From NCBI GenBank assembly GCA_021463195.1, contig JAJTXZ010000009.1, forward strand, positions 1 to 64,000: 64,000 nt of DNA. Direction: 5' to 3'. The notes under the pieces were generated by a model. The model did not search any database. It was not told the origin of the DNA and worked only from the letters and a program-made list of their open reading frames with translations. Source of the DNA: Anaerolineae bacterium (GTDB lineage Bacteria > Chloroflexota > Anaerolineae > UBA4142 > SHND01). The first letter of the stretch is position 1; the number at the start of each line of letters is the position of its first letter. Made by a program: the position numbers and the translations under genes. Below, one piece after another: positions 8,517 to 16,309 of this stretch.

Positions 8517-9329
8517 ATGGCTGAACCATTATTTTTTGTCATTGGCGATATTCATGGGCATTTGGAAAAAATGATACGTTTGCTGCGGTTCGCGGAACTG
8601 GCGAACGCGCACGCGGAATGGCGCGGTGGCGCCGCGCAGCTGTGGTTCATTGGCGATTTCACCGACCGCGGTCCGGACGGCATTGGCGTCATTGATTTTG
8701 TCATGCGCTTGCAAGCGGATGCGGCGCGCAAAGGCGGCTTGGTCGGCGCGTTGTTGGGCAATCACGACGCGGGTTTGTTGAGCGCGTATTTTTTTCGTGA
8801 TACGCGTTCGAGCGGGCCAGGCGGCACGTTCTATCGTGATTGGGTCAAATTCGGCGGTTTGGATTCCGACCTCGCGCGTTTGGAAACGCGTCATATCGAA
8901 TGGCTTGAAAATTTGCCCGCGATGACTCTGGTGAACGAACGCCTCTTGATTCACGCCGACGCGCTGTATTATCTCGATTATGGCGAGACGATGGCGCAGG
9001 TGAACGCGGGACTGCGGAACGTATTGGTTCGTGGCGACGCGGACGCGTATGACCAACTGCTCGCGCATGGCGGCGAGCGTTTGGTATTCAGCCAGCGCGA
9101 CGCGTTCGGCGTAGCGCGCGCGCGTCAATTTCTCGCTCAATTTGGCGGCAGACAAATTATTCATGGCCATACGCCGATTCCGCTATTGAGCGGCGAGCCG
9201 CTCGACCGCGTGACACGCGCGTTTGTTTATGCGGATGATTTAGTGGTGGATGTGGACGGCGGAATTTATAAAGGCGGCACGGGTTTTGTGTACCAAGCGC
9301 CGCCTCTCGCCAAAGAGGTCAAGGTATAA
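8517..9329 (+). CDS. Metallophosphoesterase, PPP/ApaH-like
   Basis: A 270-residue calcineurin-like phosphoesterase. All metal-binding motifs of the PPP type are present in order: GDIHGH (near residue 9), GDFTDRGPDG, LGNHDAG, LIHAD and IHGHTPIP. Such enzymes act as protein phosphatases or cleave diadenosine polyphosphates. I chose the ATG at 8517; an in-frame TTG at 8490 and GTG at 8508 would add residues with no family counterpart. The C-terminal YADDLVVDVDGGIYKGG strand is normal for this group. Confidence 0.88.
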   Translation: MAEPLFFVIGDIHGHLEKMIRLLRFAELANAHAEWRGGAAQLWFIGDFTDRGPDGIGVIDFVMRLQADAARKGGLVGALLGNHDAGLLSAYFFRDTRSSGPGGTFYRDWVKFGGLDSDLARLETRHIEWLENLPAMTLVNERLLIHADALYYLDYGETMAQVNAGLRNVLVRGDADAYDQLLAHGGERLVFSQRDAFGVARARQFLAQFGGRQIIHGHTPIPLLSGEPLDRVTRAFVYADDLVVDVDGGIYKGGTGFVYQAPPLAKEVKV

Positions 9330-9415
9330 TTTTCAAAACGCGACCGAGTTTGGCAACTCATTTCGTTTTGGCAAGCGCGTGCGCGCGCCACACGCTATTT
9401 TTTTCGGTTATCAAC

Positions 9416-10237
9416 ATGAACACAGAAATTGCGCCCGATGCGCCATCCCACCGCGCGCCGCTTGAATTGCGCGACGAATTGTTGCAAATGGAATATACCT
9501 ATCTTACGCAATCGTCATTTCGCTCCGACGAATTGCGCGATCGTATCTTTCAATTTTATCTGCTCATCGTCAGCACCGCTGCCGCCGTCATTTTAGGTTT
9601 GACGCAAACGGCAAACAATGGCGAACCGCGCGGCATCCCGTTTGATGTGACGACCATTCGCTGGGCGCTAGTCACGCTGGCGGTTTTGATTGGTGTTATC
9701 GGCGTGGTGATGCTGCCGATTTTCGTGCGCTTGCGACGCGTGGTTTTGGAATGTTTGCAAGGCACCGTGCTGCTCAAGCGGTATGTCCTGAGCGCGACGA
9801 ACGAAAAACATTTTGCCGACGCGTTCATTTGGGATGATCGCACGCTGCCGCGCGATGAAAGTTACAGCAGCGCGTCGTTCCTGTTGATTTTTGTTTTCAT
9901 CCTGCTTGATACCGTCATGTTGAGTTTGCCGTTTTATGTGTGGTTTTCGGATTGGCTGCGCACGCTGCCCGCGCTCTTGTGGACGCTCGTGGTCTTTGTG
10001 CCGCTCGTAACGCTTCAAGTGATGCTGTATCGTTATCGGCTCGCGCGCGAGTTGACTGCCGCGATGGAGCGTAATCGGTTTACGGTGAAATGGGTGCGTT
10101 TGGGCATTGAAACCACGCCTGATTTGCAGCCGCGTCTGCGCGCGCCATTGTTGCAAGCATTGGGTCTTGGCGCGGTGGCGTTAATCATTGCGCTGCTGAT
10201 AAATGGGTTGCTCGAATTTGGCGCGCTGCGTTTTTAA
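9416..10237 (+). CDS. Hypothetical four-helix membrane protein
   Basis: A 273-residue protein with two membrane hairpins: helices near residues 40-65 and 75-100, then near 155-180 and 185-210, with a soluble segment containing a HFADAFIWDD element between them and a last C-terminal helix. No catalytic motif is seen. The ATG at 9416 is preferred over the open frame from 9350. The gene ends 4 nt inside the convergent Crp-type regulator gene. Confidence 0.65.
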   Translation: MNTEIAPDAPSHRAPLELRDELLQMEYTYLTQSSFRSDELRDRIFQFYLLIVSTAAAVILGLTQTANNGEPRGIPFDVTTIRWALVTLAVLIGVIGVVMLPIFVRLRRVVLECLQGTVLLKRYVLSATNEKHFADAFIWDDRTLPRDESYSSASFLLIFVFILLDTVMLSLPFYVWFSDWLRTLPALLWTLVVFVPLVTLQVMLYRYRLARELTAAMERNRFTVKWVRLGIETTPDLQPRLRAPLLQALGLGAVALIIALLINGLLEFGALRF

Positions 10238-10941
10238 CGCGCGACCAGTCGCGCCAATGTTTCCGGTTCGCGCGCCAACACATGGTTGTTTGGCAAAATT
10301 TGAATCAACCCTGCGCGGCGCAATTCGCCGAGGCCTTGATTCACGCGTTCGCGCGTCGCGCCAATCAAATCCGCTAGGTCGCTCTGCGTCAAGCGAATTT
10401 GAATCAACACGCTCCCATCTGGACATCGCGTGCCGTACTTGTCCGCAAAAATCAAGAGCTGCCGCACGACGCGTAATTTCACATCCAAACGCGCGAATGC
10501 TTGAATCCGCTCGTTCGCGGCGCGCAAACGCGCCGAAAGAATTCGCGTCAGATTTTGCGCAATGCGCGGCATCGTCGTCAACAATTCTTGAAACCCCGCG
10601 CAGTCAAGCCACAAAACATCCGTTTCCTCCAAAGCTCGCGCCGTTGCCGAACGCCCCGTATTTTCCAAAATACTCATTTCGCCAACCACATCGCCCGCGC
10701 CCGCAATGTCAATAAATACATCCCGCCCATCCAATTGTTCTACATGCAGTTTAATCGTTCCGCGCACAATCACATATACGCCATCGCTCGCCTGCTGCGC
10801 GCTGAACAACCGCGTCCCTGTCGGAATTGTTTTATAAATCCATCGCGCGGCGATGCATTCCAATTCTGCGCGCGTTATTCCGCGCATCAACTCGGTGTCT
10901 GCCAGCGCGTCAATTTTTGCGTGCGTAAATTTGGCGTGCAT
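10234..10941 (-). CDS. Crp/Fnr-family transcription regulator
   Basis: A 235-residue regulator with an N-terminal cyclic-nucleotide-binding beta-roll (residues about 15-130; GDVVGEMSILENTGRSATARA is the phosphate-binding-cassette region) and a C-terminal winged helix in which TQSDLADLIGATRERVNQGL is the helix-turn-helix. The R-S-A-T residues in the cassette fit cAMP binding, though many such proteins bind other ligands. There are no clustered cysteines for an FNR-type iron-sulfur cluster. I set the start at 10941 because a strong promoter (10948-10977) would be inside the gene if the ATG at 10977 were used. Two more cNMP-binding proteins occur at 30831 and 34215. Confidence 0.9.
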   Translation of the reverse strand: MHAKFTHAKIDALADTELMRGITRAELECIAARWIYKTIPTGTRLFSAQQASDGVYVIVRGTIKLHVEQLDGRDVFIDIAGAGDVVGEMSILENTGRSATARALEETDVLWLDCAGFQELLTTMPRIAQNLTRILSARLRAANERIQAFARLDVKLRVVRQLLIFADKYGTRCPDGSVLIQIRLTQSDLADLIGATRERVNQGLGELRRAGLIQILPNNHVLAREPETLARLVAR

Positions 10942-10947
10942 GGTTGA

Positions 10948-10977
10948 ATTATAAAATGATGGCGCGAGCATCGTCAA
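10948..10977 (-). promoter_or_regulatory. Sigma-70-type promoter of the Crp-type regulator
   Basis: On the minus strand: -35 TTGACG (10972-10977), an 18-nt spacer, -10 TATAAT (10948-10953). The predicted transcription start falls at or next to the ATG at 10941, so the message may be leaderless. Confidence 0.75.
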
Positions 10978-11886
10978 TCACACTATTGGGTCTCCCTCCA
11001 AAATTCGCGAGGGCTGAAAGAGCTCAAGGGTTTTTAGCGCAATCGTCGAACCCTGCTGCGCGGCGGTGATTTTTAACGCGTCCGTTTGCGTTTGGGTCAC
11101 AATGCGAGCAATGGTATCATCATCACGCTGTGGGTCGTGATGAAATAAAATCAAATGTTTCGCTCGCGCCGCGCGGGCGACATCCAATGCCATTGCAGCG
11201 GTGGAATGCCCCCAGCTCTGTTTGGCTGGTCCGTTCAGACCGAGATATTCTGCCGTCGTATATTGCGCGTCGTGAATCAAAACATCGGCGTCACGCGCAA
11301 AGGCAATCAAGCGGCGGTCGGCATACGCGTATCCTTCGACATCGGTCGCATAGACCACAGCTTGTCCGCGCCAAGCAATGCGGTACAGCATCACGCCGCC
11401 CGGATGCGCGAGCGAATGCAACGCGTGAATTTCTATGGGTTCGGCGTCCGCATCGGGATTCCAATCCAACCGCGCGTTCGATGCGAGCCGCCGCGTAATT
11501 TTTTGCGCGGGCGTATCGGTCCAATTCACCGGAAATTGCGGCGGCGCAAAAATTTGCGTTAATTGATTTTCGAGCGCGGCGTCCGATTTTGCCAGAGCCA
11601 TGATTTGCAAACGCGTCGTATTTTGATACAACGGCGCGAAAAAGGGCAGCCCCTGTGTATGATCGTGATGAAAATGCGAAAGCAGCAGCAAAAGATTTTG
11701 CGGCGCACGCTCCGCGAGCGCATTGCCCAACGAGATAATGCCCGTGCCGGCATCCAAAATAATTGATTGTGAACCCGCGCGAATTTCAACACAAGGCGTA
11801 TCGCCGCCGAAATGCGCGCTCGCGGGCGAGGTCACGGGATAACTGCCGCGCACACCCCAAAAAACAATCGTCATCGAATCATTCAT
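10978..11886 (-). CDS. MBL-fold metallohydrolase (PhnP/RNase Z-like)
   Basis: A 302-residue metallo-beta-lactamase-fold hydrolase. The metal motif is SHFHHDHTQG near residue 70; later ligands are seen in AHPGG, YATDVEG and LILFHHDPQ. The N-terminal VFWGVRGSYPV segment is common in the group that is often linked to signalling proteins, and the substrate is open. A GGAGGA ribosome-binding site lies 7 nt before the ATG at 11886, which decides the start over the longer frame from 11952. It is divergent from the threonine synthase gene. Confidence 0.85.
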   Translation of the reverse strand: MNDSMTIVFWGVRGSYPVTSPASAHFGGDTPCVEIRAGSQSIILDAGTGIISLGNALAERAPQNLLLLLSHFHHDHTQGLPFFAPLYQNTTRLQIMALAKSDAALENQLTQIFAPPQFPVNWTDTPAQKITRRLASNARLDWNPDADAEPIEIHALHSLAHPGGVMLYRIAWRGQAVVYATDVEGYAYADRRLIAFARDADVLIHDAQYTTAEYLGLNGPAKQSWGHSTAAMALDVARAARAKHLILFHHDPQRDDDTIARIVTQTQTDALKITAAQQGSTIALKTLELFQPSRILEGDPIV

Positions 11887-11966
11887 CGTTGTGTCCTCCG
11901 TCGTGGTATGATTGTCGCAGCTTGGACGGACGCGCGCAATGAAATAATTCACACCTAAAAATTATC

Positions 11967-13013
11967 ATGTCACAACGCGGAGTCATTCAACACTATCAAC
12001 AATACCTGCCCATCACCGCACGCACGCCTGTCTTGACCTTGGGCGAAGGCGATACGCCGCTCGTGCGCGCCAACGCGTTGTCGCGCGCATTGGATTGCGA
12101 TGTGTATTTGAAATTAGAAGGATGCAATCCGACCGGTTCATTCAAAGACCGCGGCATGGTCGTCGCCATGGCAAAGGCGGCAGAACAGGGCGCCCGCGCC
12201 GTGATTTGCGCGTCCACTGGCAACACCTCCGCCAGCGCGGCGGCGTATGCAACACGCGCGGGCTTGAAATGCATCGTGCTGATTCCTTCGGGCCAAATCG
12301 CGCGCGGCAAACTCGCGCAAGCATTTGTGTACGGCGCGCGTGTTCTCGCGATTGATGGCAACTTTGACCGCGCGCTTGAACTCACGCGTGAACTCGGCGA
12401 AGCGCATAATCTTGCCATCGTCAATTCCATCAATCCGTTTCGTTTGGAAGGGCAAAAAACCGCCGCGTTTGAAATTGTGGATGACTTGACGCGCGCGCCC
12501 GATATTCTCGCATTACCCGTCGGCAATGCGGGCAACATCACCGCGTATTGGAAAGGGTTTAATGAATACGCGCGACTAAAAAATATCGCGCTGCCGCAAA
12601 TGTGGGGTTTTCAAGCGGCGGGCGCGGCGCCATTGGTCGGCGGCGCGCCGGTGCCGAATCCGCATACGATCGCGACGGCGATTAAAATCGGCAATCCCGC
12701 GAGCTGGGCGGGCGCCATCCGCGCGCGTGATGAATCGGGCGGTTTGATTGACGCGGTGACCGATGAGGAAATCGGCGCGGCGTACGCGTTTCTCGCCGCG
12801 CGCGAAGGAATTTTTTGCGAACCGGCTTCGGCGGCGAGCGTGGCGGGTTTGCTAAAAAAACAGCGCGAAGGAAAATTGGCGCGCGGCAAAACGATTGTGT
12901 GCGCGCTGACGGGCAATGGCTTGAAAGACCCGGAATTCGCGCTGGCGTCCGACGCGCGAATTGAAACCTTGCCCGCCACTGGCGACGCGTTACGGCGCGC
13001 GCTGGATTTGTGA
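11967..13013 (+). CDS. thrC: Threonine synthase
   Basis: A 348-residue fold-type-II PLP enzyme that converts O-phosphohomoserine to threonine. The PLP lysine is K60 in NPTGSFKDRGM; the phosphate-binding loop is seen in LPVGNAGN and the C-terminal GNGLKDP motif near residue 315 is typical of ThrC. TPLVRA at the N-terminus and ASTGNTSASAAAYA fit this subfamily. The length matches short bacterial ThrC. Homoserine kinase (14879) is close by with two small genes between, so threonine synthesis genes are grouped. A second, different ThrC-like protein is at 59957. Confidence 0.93.
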   Translation: MSQRGVIQHYQQYLPITARTPVLTLGEGDTPLVRANALSRALDCDVYLKLEGCNPTGSFKDRGMVVAMAKAAEQGARAVICASTGNTSASAAAYATRAGLKCIVLIPSGQIARGKLAQAFVYGARVLAIDGNFDRALELTRELGEAHNLAIVNSINPFRLEGQKTAAFEIVDDLTRAPDILALPVGNAGNITAYWKGFNEYARLKNIALPQMWGFQAAGAAPLVGGAPVPNPHTIATAIKIGNPASWAGAIRARDESGGLIDAVTDEEIGAAYAFLAAREGIFCEPASAASVAGLLKKQREGKLARGKTIVCALTGNGLKDPEFALASDARIETLPATGDALRRALDL

Positions 13014-13025
13014 AAGGGGAAAATT

Positions 13026-13592
13026 ATGAATCTCTGGCGAGATTTACCGGCGCGACCCAACGATGAAAAAGTCGTATATGTTGTCGTCGAAATTCCAAAA
13101 GGTTCGCGCAACAAATACGAGTTTGATAAAGAATTGGGCGCCATCAAAATTGACCGCGTGCTGTACTCTTCGATGGTCTATCCCGGCGATTACGGCTTTA
13201 TCCCGCAAACGCTATACGATGATGGCGATCCGCTCGATATTTTTGTCATGACGAACGAGCCGACCTTTCCGGGCTGCATCATCGCCGCGCGCCCCATCGG
13301 ATTGTTTCGCATGAAAGACAAAGGCGAACCCGACGAAAAAATTCTCGCCGTGCCGGTGAATGACCCGTTCTTTCGCGATTATCACGACATTAGCGATATT
13401 CCCCAGCACTTTTTGGCTGAATGCGCGCATTTCTTTGCAGTGTACAAAGACCTCGAAGGCGTGTATGTAAAAACGCTCGGCTGGGAACGCGCCGCGAGCG
13501 CGCAAGAACGCATCGAGTACGGCATCGCGGCGTTTCAAAAGGAATTCGCCCGCGCGAAAAAGCAAGCGACGCGCAAGGCGCGCAAGAAATAA
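13026..13592 (+). CDS. ppa: Inorganic pyrophosphatase (family I)
   Basis: A 188-residue soluble pyrophosphatase that splits PPi to two phosphates. The family I signature DGDPLDIFV is at about residues 67-75, preceded by YPGDYGFIPQT; further active-site acids are in DEKILAVPVND, and the KDLEGVYVKTLGW stretch carries the second lysine region. It follows thrC by 12 nt and shares its operon. The C-terminus ends in a Lys/Arg-rich tail. Confidence 0.95.
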   Translation: MNLWRDLPARPNDEKVVYVVVEIPKGSRNKYEFDKELGAIKIDRVLYSSMVYPGDYGFIPQTLYDDGDPLDIFVMTNEPTFPGCIIAARPIGLFRMKDKGEPDEKILAVPVNDPFFRDYHDISDIPQHFLAECAHFFAVYKDLEGVYVKTLGWERAASAQERIEYGIAAFQKEFARAKKQATRKARKK

Positions 13593-13683
13593 AGCGTGCC
13601 GCGCACTGAAAAATTTGCGGCGATAGATTTTGCTTTGTTTTTTCGACTGCGATGCTCTGCCGTCCAATTCAATTGGATGGTTT

Positions 13684-13775
13684 AGAGCGAATTTCTGATT
13701 CGGTTGTGGGGCAAGACCTTTCGGGTTTCCGGAAACCCGAAAGGTCTACCCACAAATCAAAGCGGAATCGGCTCT
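13684..13775. repeat. Palindromic repeat, GGGTTTCCGAAACCC family, copy 2
   Basis: Perfect inner palindrome 13714-13747 (34 nt, arms AGACCTTTCGGGTTTCC and its complement), then TTGTGGG/CCCACAA and outer AGAGC/GCTCT pairs. The outer wording matches copy 5 at 41.7 kb. Confidence 0.8.
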
Positions 13776-13822
13776 AGCCGGAGTTTGCGCGATGATTTCT
13801 ACATCCGACACCAGCGATTGTT

Positions 13823-13918
13823 TCTGGTGATTACCCACATCTCGAAAACGCAGCGGATTTCCAGACCCTAAGGGTTTTCGAAAACCCTTAGGGTCTGGAA
13901 ATCCGGGCAATCACCAGA
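13823..13918. repeat. Palindromic repeat, GGGTTTTCGAAAACCC family, copy 3
   Basis: Perfect 52-nt palindrome 13854-13905 nested in outer arms CTGGTGATT (13824-13832) and AATCACCAG (13909-13917). Nearly identical to copy 4 at 21.7 kb. Its right half supplies the stop and last codons of the minus-strand gene at 13868. Confidence 0.85.
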
Positions 13919-14620
13919 TTGTTTGGCGAGATAGCGAAAATTGCCGAGAAAAATTGCATTGTGCGTGAGCGCGGCGCGGGGTGTCCATTCGTTGCGTAAA
14001 TTCAAACAGCCGCGTTGTCCCGCATTGAACGATTGAAAAAATTCGTGCGCGCGGCGCAGCAAGAATACGCGCCGATTCAAACTGACTTTGGCGCTGACCA
14101 TGTACCCTGCACTTGCAAATTCGGCGGCGCGCGCCGCGTCAAAACGAATGCCCAAAATATGCGCGACATCATTTTGAAAATCGCGCAAATCGTTTTTTGA
14201 AAATTTCAAGCGCGCGGTTTTGGAATTGGCATTCGAAATAAATTCCATTCGTTCGGGCAGCAGCGACGCTTTACCGTAACGTTGTTCTCGCGCCAGCGCG
14301 GAATAATTGGTGAGCGTCGTATTTTTTTCGAGTTGATAGGCGTAATACGCGGTCTGATACCTCAAGCGCCAATTTTTGGAAAGATTGACCAGACCTGCTT
14401 CAATATCACGCCACAAATCTTTGCCGATAAAATACGCGCCGAGAATGGCGACGATGGATTGGAGCGACGAAACTTCGGAGGGTTTGATGACGAGAAACGC
14501 GCAGATGATAAAGATGCCGAGCAGAATGCCAAAGAGACTATCGGCAGGGCGCGGGACGCGCGTATAGAGCGAACGGCGGCGCGTGGAAATATCTTTGGCG
14601 TACTCTTCAAACGGATTCAT
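13868..14620 (-). CDS. Hypothetical membrane protein with repeat-derived C-terminus
   Basis: A 250-residue protein with two hydrophobic segments near residues 28-46 and 52-68 (SLFGILLGIFIICAFLV, SIVAILGAYFIGKDLW), then a soluble domain rich in Arg and aromatic residues. I do not recognise the family. The last 17 residues or so (from QSGDCPDFQ) are read from the palindromic repeat at 13823-13918, which must have been inserted across the original stop. Its ATG overlaps the stop of a small upstream frame (ATGA). Confidence 0.65.
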   Translation of the reverse strand: MNPFEEYAKDISTRRRSLYTRVPRPADSLFGILLGIFIICAFLVIKPSEVSSLQSIVAILGAYFIGKDLWRDIEAGLVNLSKNWRLRYQTAYYAYQLEKNTTLTNYSALAREQRYGKASLLPERMEFISNANSKTARLKFSKNDLRDFQNDVAHILGIRFDAARAAEFASAGYMVSAKVSLNRRVFLLRRAHEFFQSFNAGQRGCLNLRNEWTPRAALTHNAIFLGNFRYLAKQSGDCPDFQTLRVFENP

Positions 14621-14853
14621 GCGATACGCGTCCGCCGTGATTTGACGACTGAACGGATAGAGGACGAGGTGGACTTGACGGAATGATACGCGCGCAAGGC
14701 GGCGATATTTCCGAGTTCTATATCATAAATGCCGGGCAGTTCCGGATTTTGTTGAATGCGTACGAGCTGCGCGAGCGCGGCGTTGTCCCTGCGCGAAATT
14801 GTATGTGCGAGCGCGCGGCGAGTCAAAGCAAAAATTTTTTGATTCTTTGCCAA
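14617..14853 (-). CDS. Possible small hypothetical gene
   Basis: A 78-codon frame with a TTG start and no internal methionine, ending in an ATGA overlap with the membrane-protein gene at 14620. The translational coupling is the main support. No motif is recognised, and the first codons lie in a palindrome (14839-14861), so the start is doubtful. Confidence 0.35.
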   Translation of the reverse strand: MAKNQKIFALTRRALAHTISRRDNAALAQLVRIQQNPELPGIYDIELGNIAALRAYHSVKSTSSSIRSVVKSRRTRIA

Positions 14854-14861
14854 AGAATCAA
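14839..14861. repeat. Short perfect palindrome before thrB
   Basis: Arms TTGATTCTTTG and CAAAGAATCAA separated by one base, 18 nt before the thrB start. Could be a regulator-binding site or a 5' hairpin; no T-run follows. Confidence 0.5.
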
Positions 14862-14878
14862 TTCAGGATAAAGGAATC

Positions 14879-15784
14879 ATGCGATACAAAATAGATGTCC
14901 CTGCGACCACCGCAAACCTTGGACCCGGTTTTGATTGTTTGGGCTTGGCGTTGGATTGGTGGAATACCATTCAGGTCGAACCATCGGAAACGCTGTGCGT
15001 GAAACTGCGCGGGTTGACCGAAAACATCCCTGCGGACGCGAACAATATGACTTTGGAAAACATGCGCTGTTTTTTTGAACGCATCGGCAAGCCAGCGCCG
15101 TCCGTAAAAATTACAATGACGAATCGCATTCCCATCGGACGCGGTTTAGGTTCAAGCGCGGCGGCGTTGGTCGGCGGACTCGTCGCGGGAAATTTGTTGG
15201 CGGGCGAACCGTTGTCGCGTTTTGAACTGCTGGAATTGGCAAATGAACTCGAAGGTCATCCTGACAATGTGAGCGCGGCGCTTTTCGGCGGCTTTGCCGT
15301 TTCGACGTTTGAAGGCGCGCGCGTGACGAGCGCGAGCGTTGAACCGCCACGCGCGTGGCGCGCCGTCTTGTTTATTCACGACCACGCGCTTTCGACAAAA
15401 TACGCGCGCGAAATTTTGCCCAAAAAAATCGCGCGCGCGGACGCGGTGCACAATATCGGACGCGCCGCGCTGTTGACCTTTGCGTTTCTGACCGAGAATG
15501 TGGAATTGCTCGCGGTCGGGATGCAAGACCGTTTGCATCAACCGTATCGCGAACATTTGGTGCAAGGAATGCCGGAATTGCTCGCGGCGGCGCGCGCGGC
15601 GGGCGCGGGCGGCGCCGCCTTGAGCGGCGCGGGGCCCAGTTTGCTCGCGTTGACGGCGTCGCCCCAACGCGCGGCGCGCGTGCGCGACGCCATGCGTGAT
15701 ACTGCGCGTCGCTTGCGTGTAAATGGCGAAACGCATATCGTCAAATTGAGCGTGGACGGCGCGCGTGTAACACCGTTAAAATAG
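14879..15784 (+). CDS. thrB: Homoserine kinase
   Basis: A 301-residue GHMP-family kinase that phosphorylates homoserine. The N-terminal VPATTANLGPGFDCLG motif is diagnostic for ThrB, the ATP-binding GHMP motif is PIGRGLGSSAAA (near residue 83), and the third motif is LSGAGPSLLAL near the C-terminus. An AAAGGA ribosome-binding site precedes the ATG. Its product is the substrate of the threonine synthase at 11967. Confidence 0.95.
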   Translation: MRYKIDVPATTANLGPGFDCLGLALDWWNTIQVEPSETLCVKLRGLTENIPADANNMTLENMRCFFERIGKPAPSVKITMTNRIPIGRGLGSSAAALVGGLVAGNLLAGEPLSRFELLELANELEGHPDNVSAALFGGFAVSTFEGARVTSASVEPPRAWRAVLFIHDHALSTKYAREILPKKIARADAVHNIGRAALLTFAFLTENVELLAVGMQDRLHQPYREHLVQGMPELLAAARAAGAGGAALSGAGPSLLALTASPQRAARVRDAMRDTARRLRVNGETHIVKLSVDGARVTPLK

Positions 15785-15829
15785 CTTTGGAACATTCGCA
15801 GCGCGCGCATCGTCATTGGTGACGGGAGA

Positions 15830-16270
15830 ATGAAAATGAAAATGGATCTTGGGATATTCCTTTGGATCACCGTCGCAATCCTGTTGAGCAGCTGCGTGGG
15901 CGTCACGCAGACTTTGAATACGTCTACGCCTGCGCGAACTCAAGTCGCTTTGCCGACGGACGTGCCGCAACCTTTACCGACGCAAGACGCCCTGCCTACA
16001 AGCGAGACGAATATGCAAGACCCGACTTTACAAAAGTTAATTGCCCAAGCGCGCGCAGATTTATCCAAGCGCGCAAATGCGCCGGACAGCGCGATAACCG
16101 TTGTCAGCGCGCTGCCCGTCGAATGGCGCGACGCGTCGTTGGGCTGTCCCATCGAGGGTATGCTGTACGCCCAAGCGCTTACGCCGGGTTATCTGATTGT
16201 GTTGGAAACTAATGGACAAACCTACGATTATCACACGAGCAATACTCTGGTGGTGTATTGTGACAAGTAA
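15830..16270 (+). CDS. Small surface lipoprotein of unknown role
   Basis: A 146-residue predicted lipoprotein: basic N-terminus, hydrophobic core and lipobox LLSSC with the modified cysteine at residue 22, then a Thr/Pro-rich linker (residues about 30-60). The C-terminal domain has the pattern ALPVEWRDASLGCP ... TPGYLIVLETNGQTYDYHT ... VVYC, with two cysteines that could form a disulfide. I have seen this domain pattern in Chloroflexi-type genomes; function unknown. A bidirectional terminator follows directly. Confidence 0.8.
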   Translation: MKMKMDLGIFLWITVAILLSSCVGVTQTLNTSTPARTQVALPTDVPQPLPTQDALPTSETNMQDPTLQKLIAQARADLSKRANAPDSAITVVSALPVEWRDASLGCPIEGMLYAQALTPGYLIVLETNGQTYDYHTSNTLVVYCDK

Positions 16271-16273
16271 AAA

Positions 16274-16309
16274 AAATTCCCGACGTTGCATCGCAACGTC
16301 GGGAATTTT
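16274..16309. terminator. Bidirectional terminator
   Basis: Perfect stem AAATTCCCGACGTTGC / GCAACGTCGGGAATTT with an A-run before and T-run after, placed between two convergent genes; it can serve both strands. Confidence 0.92.
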
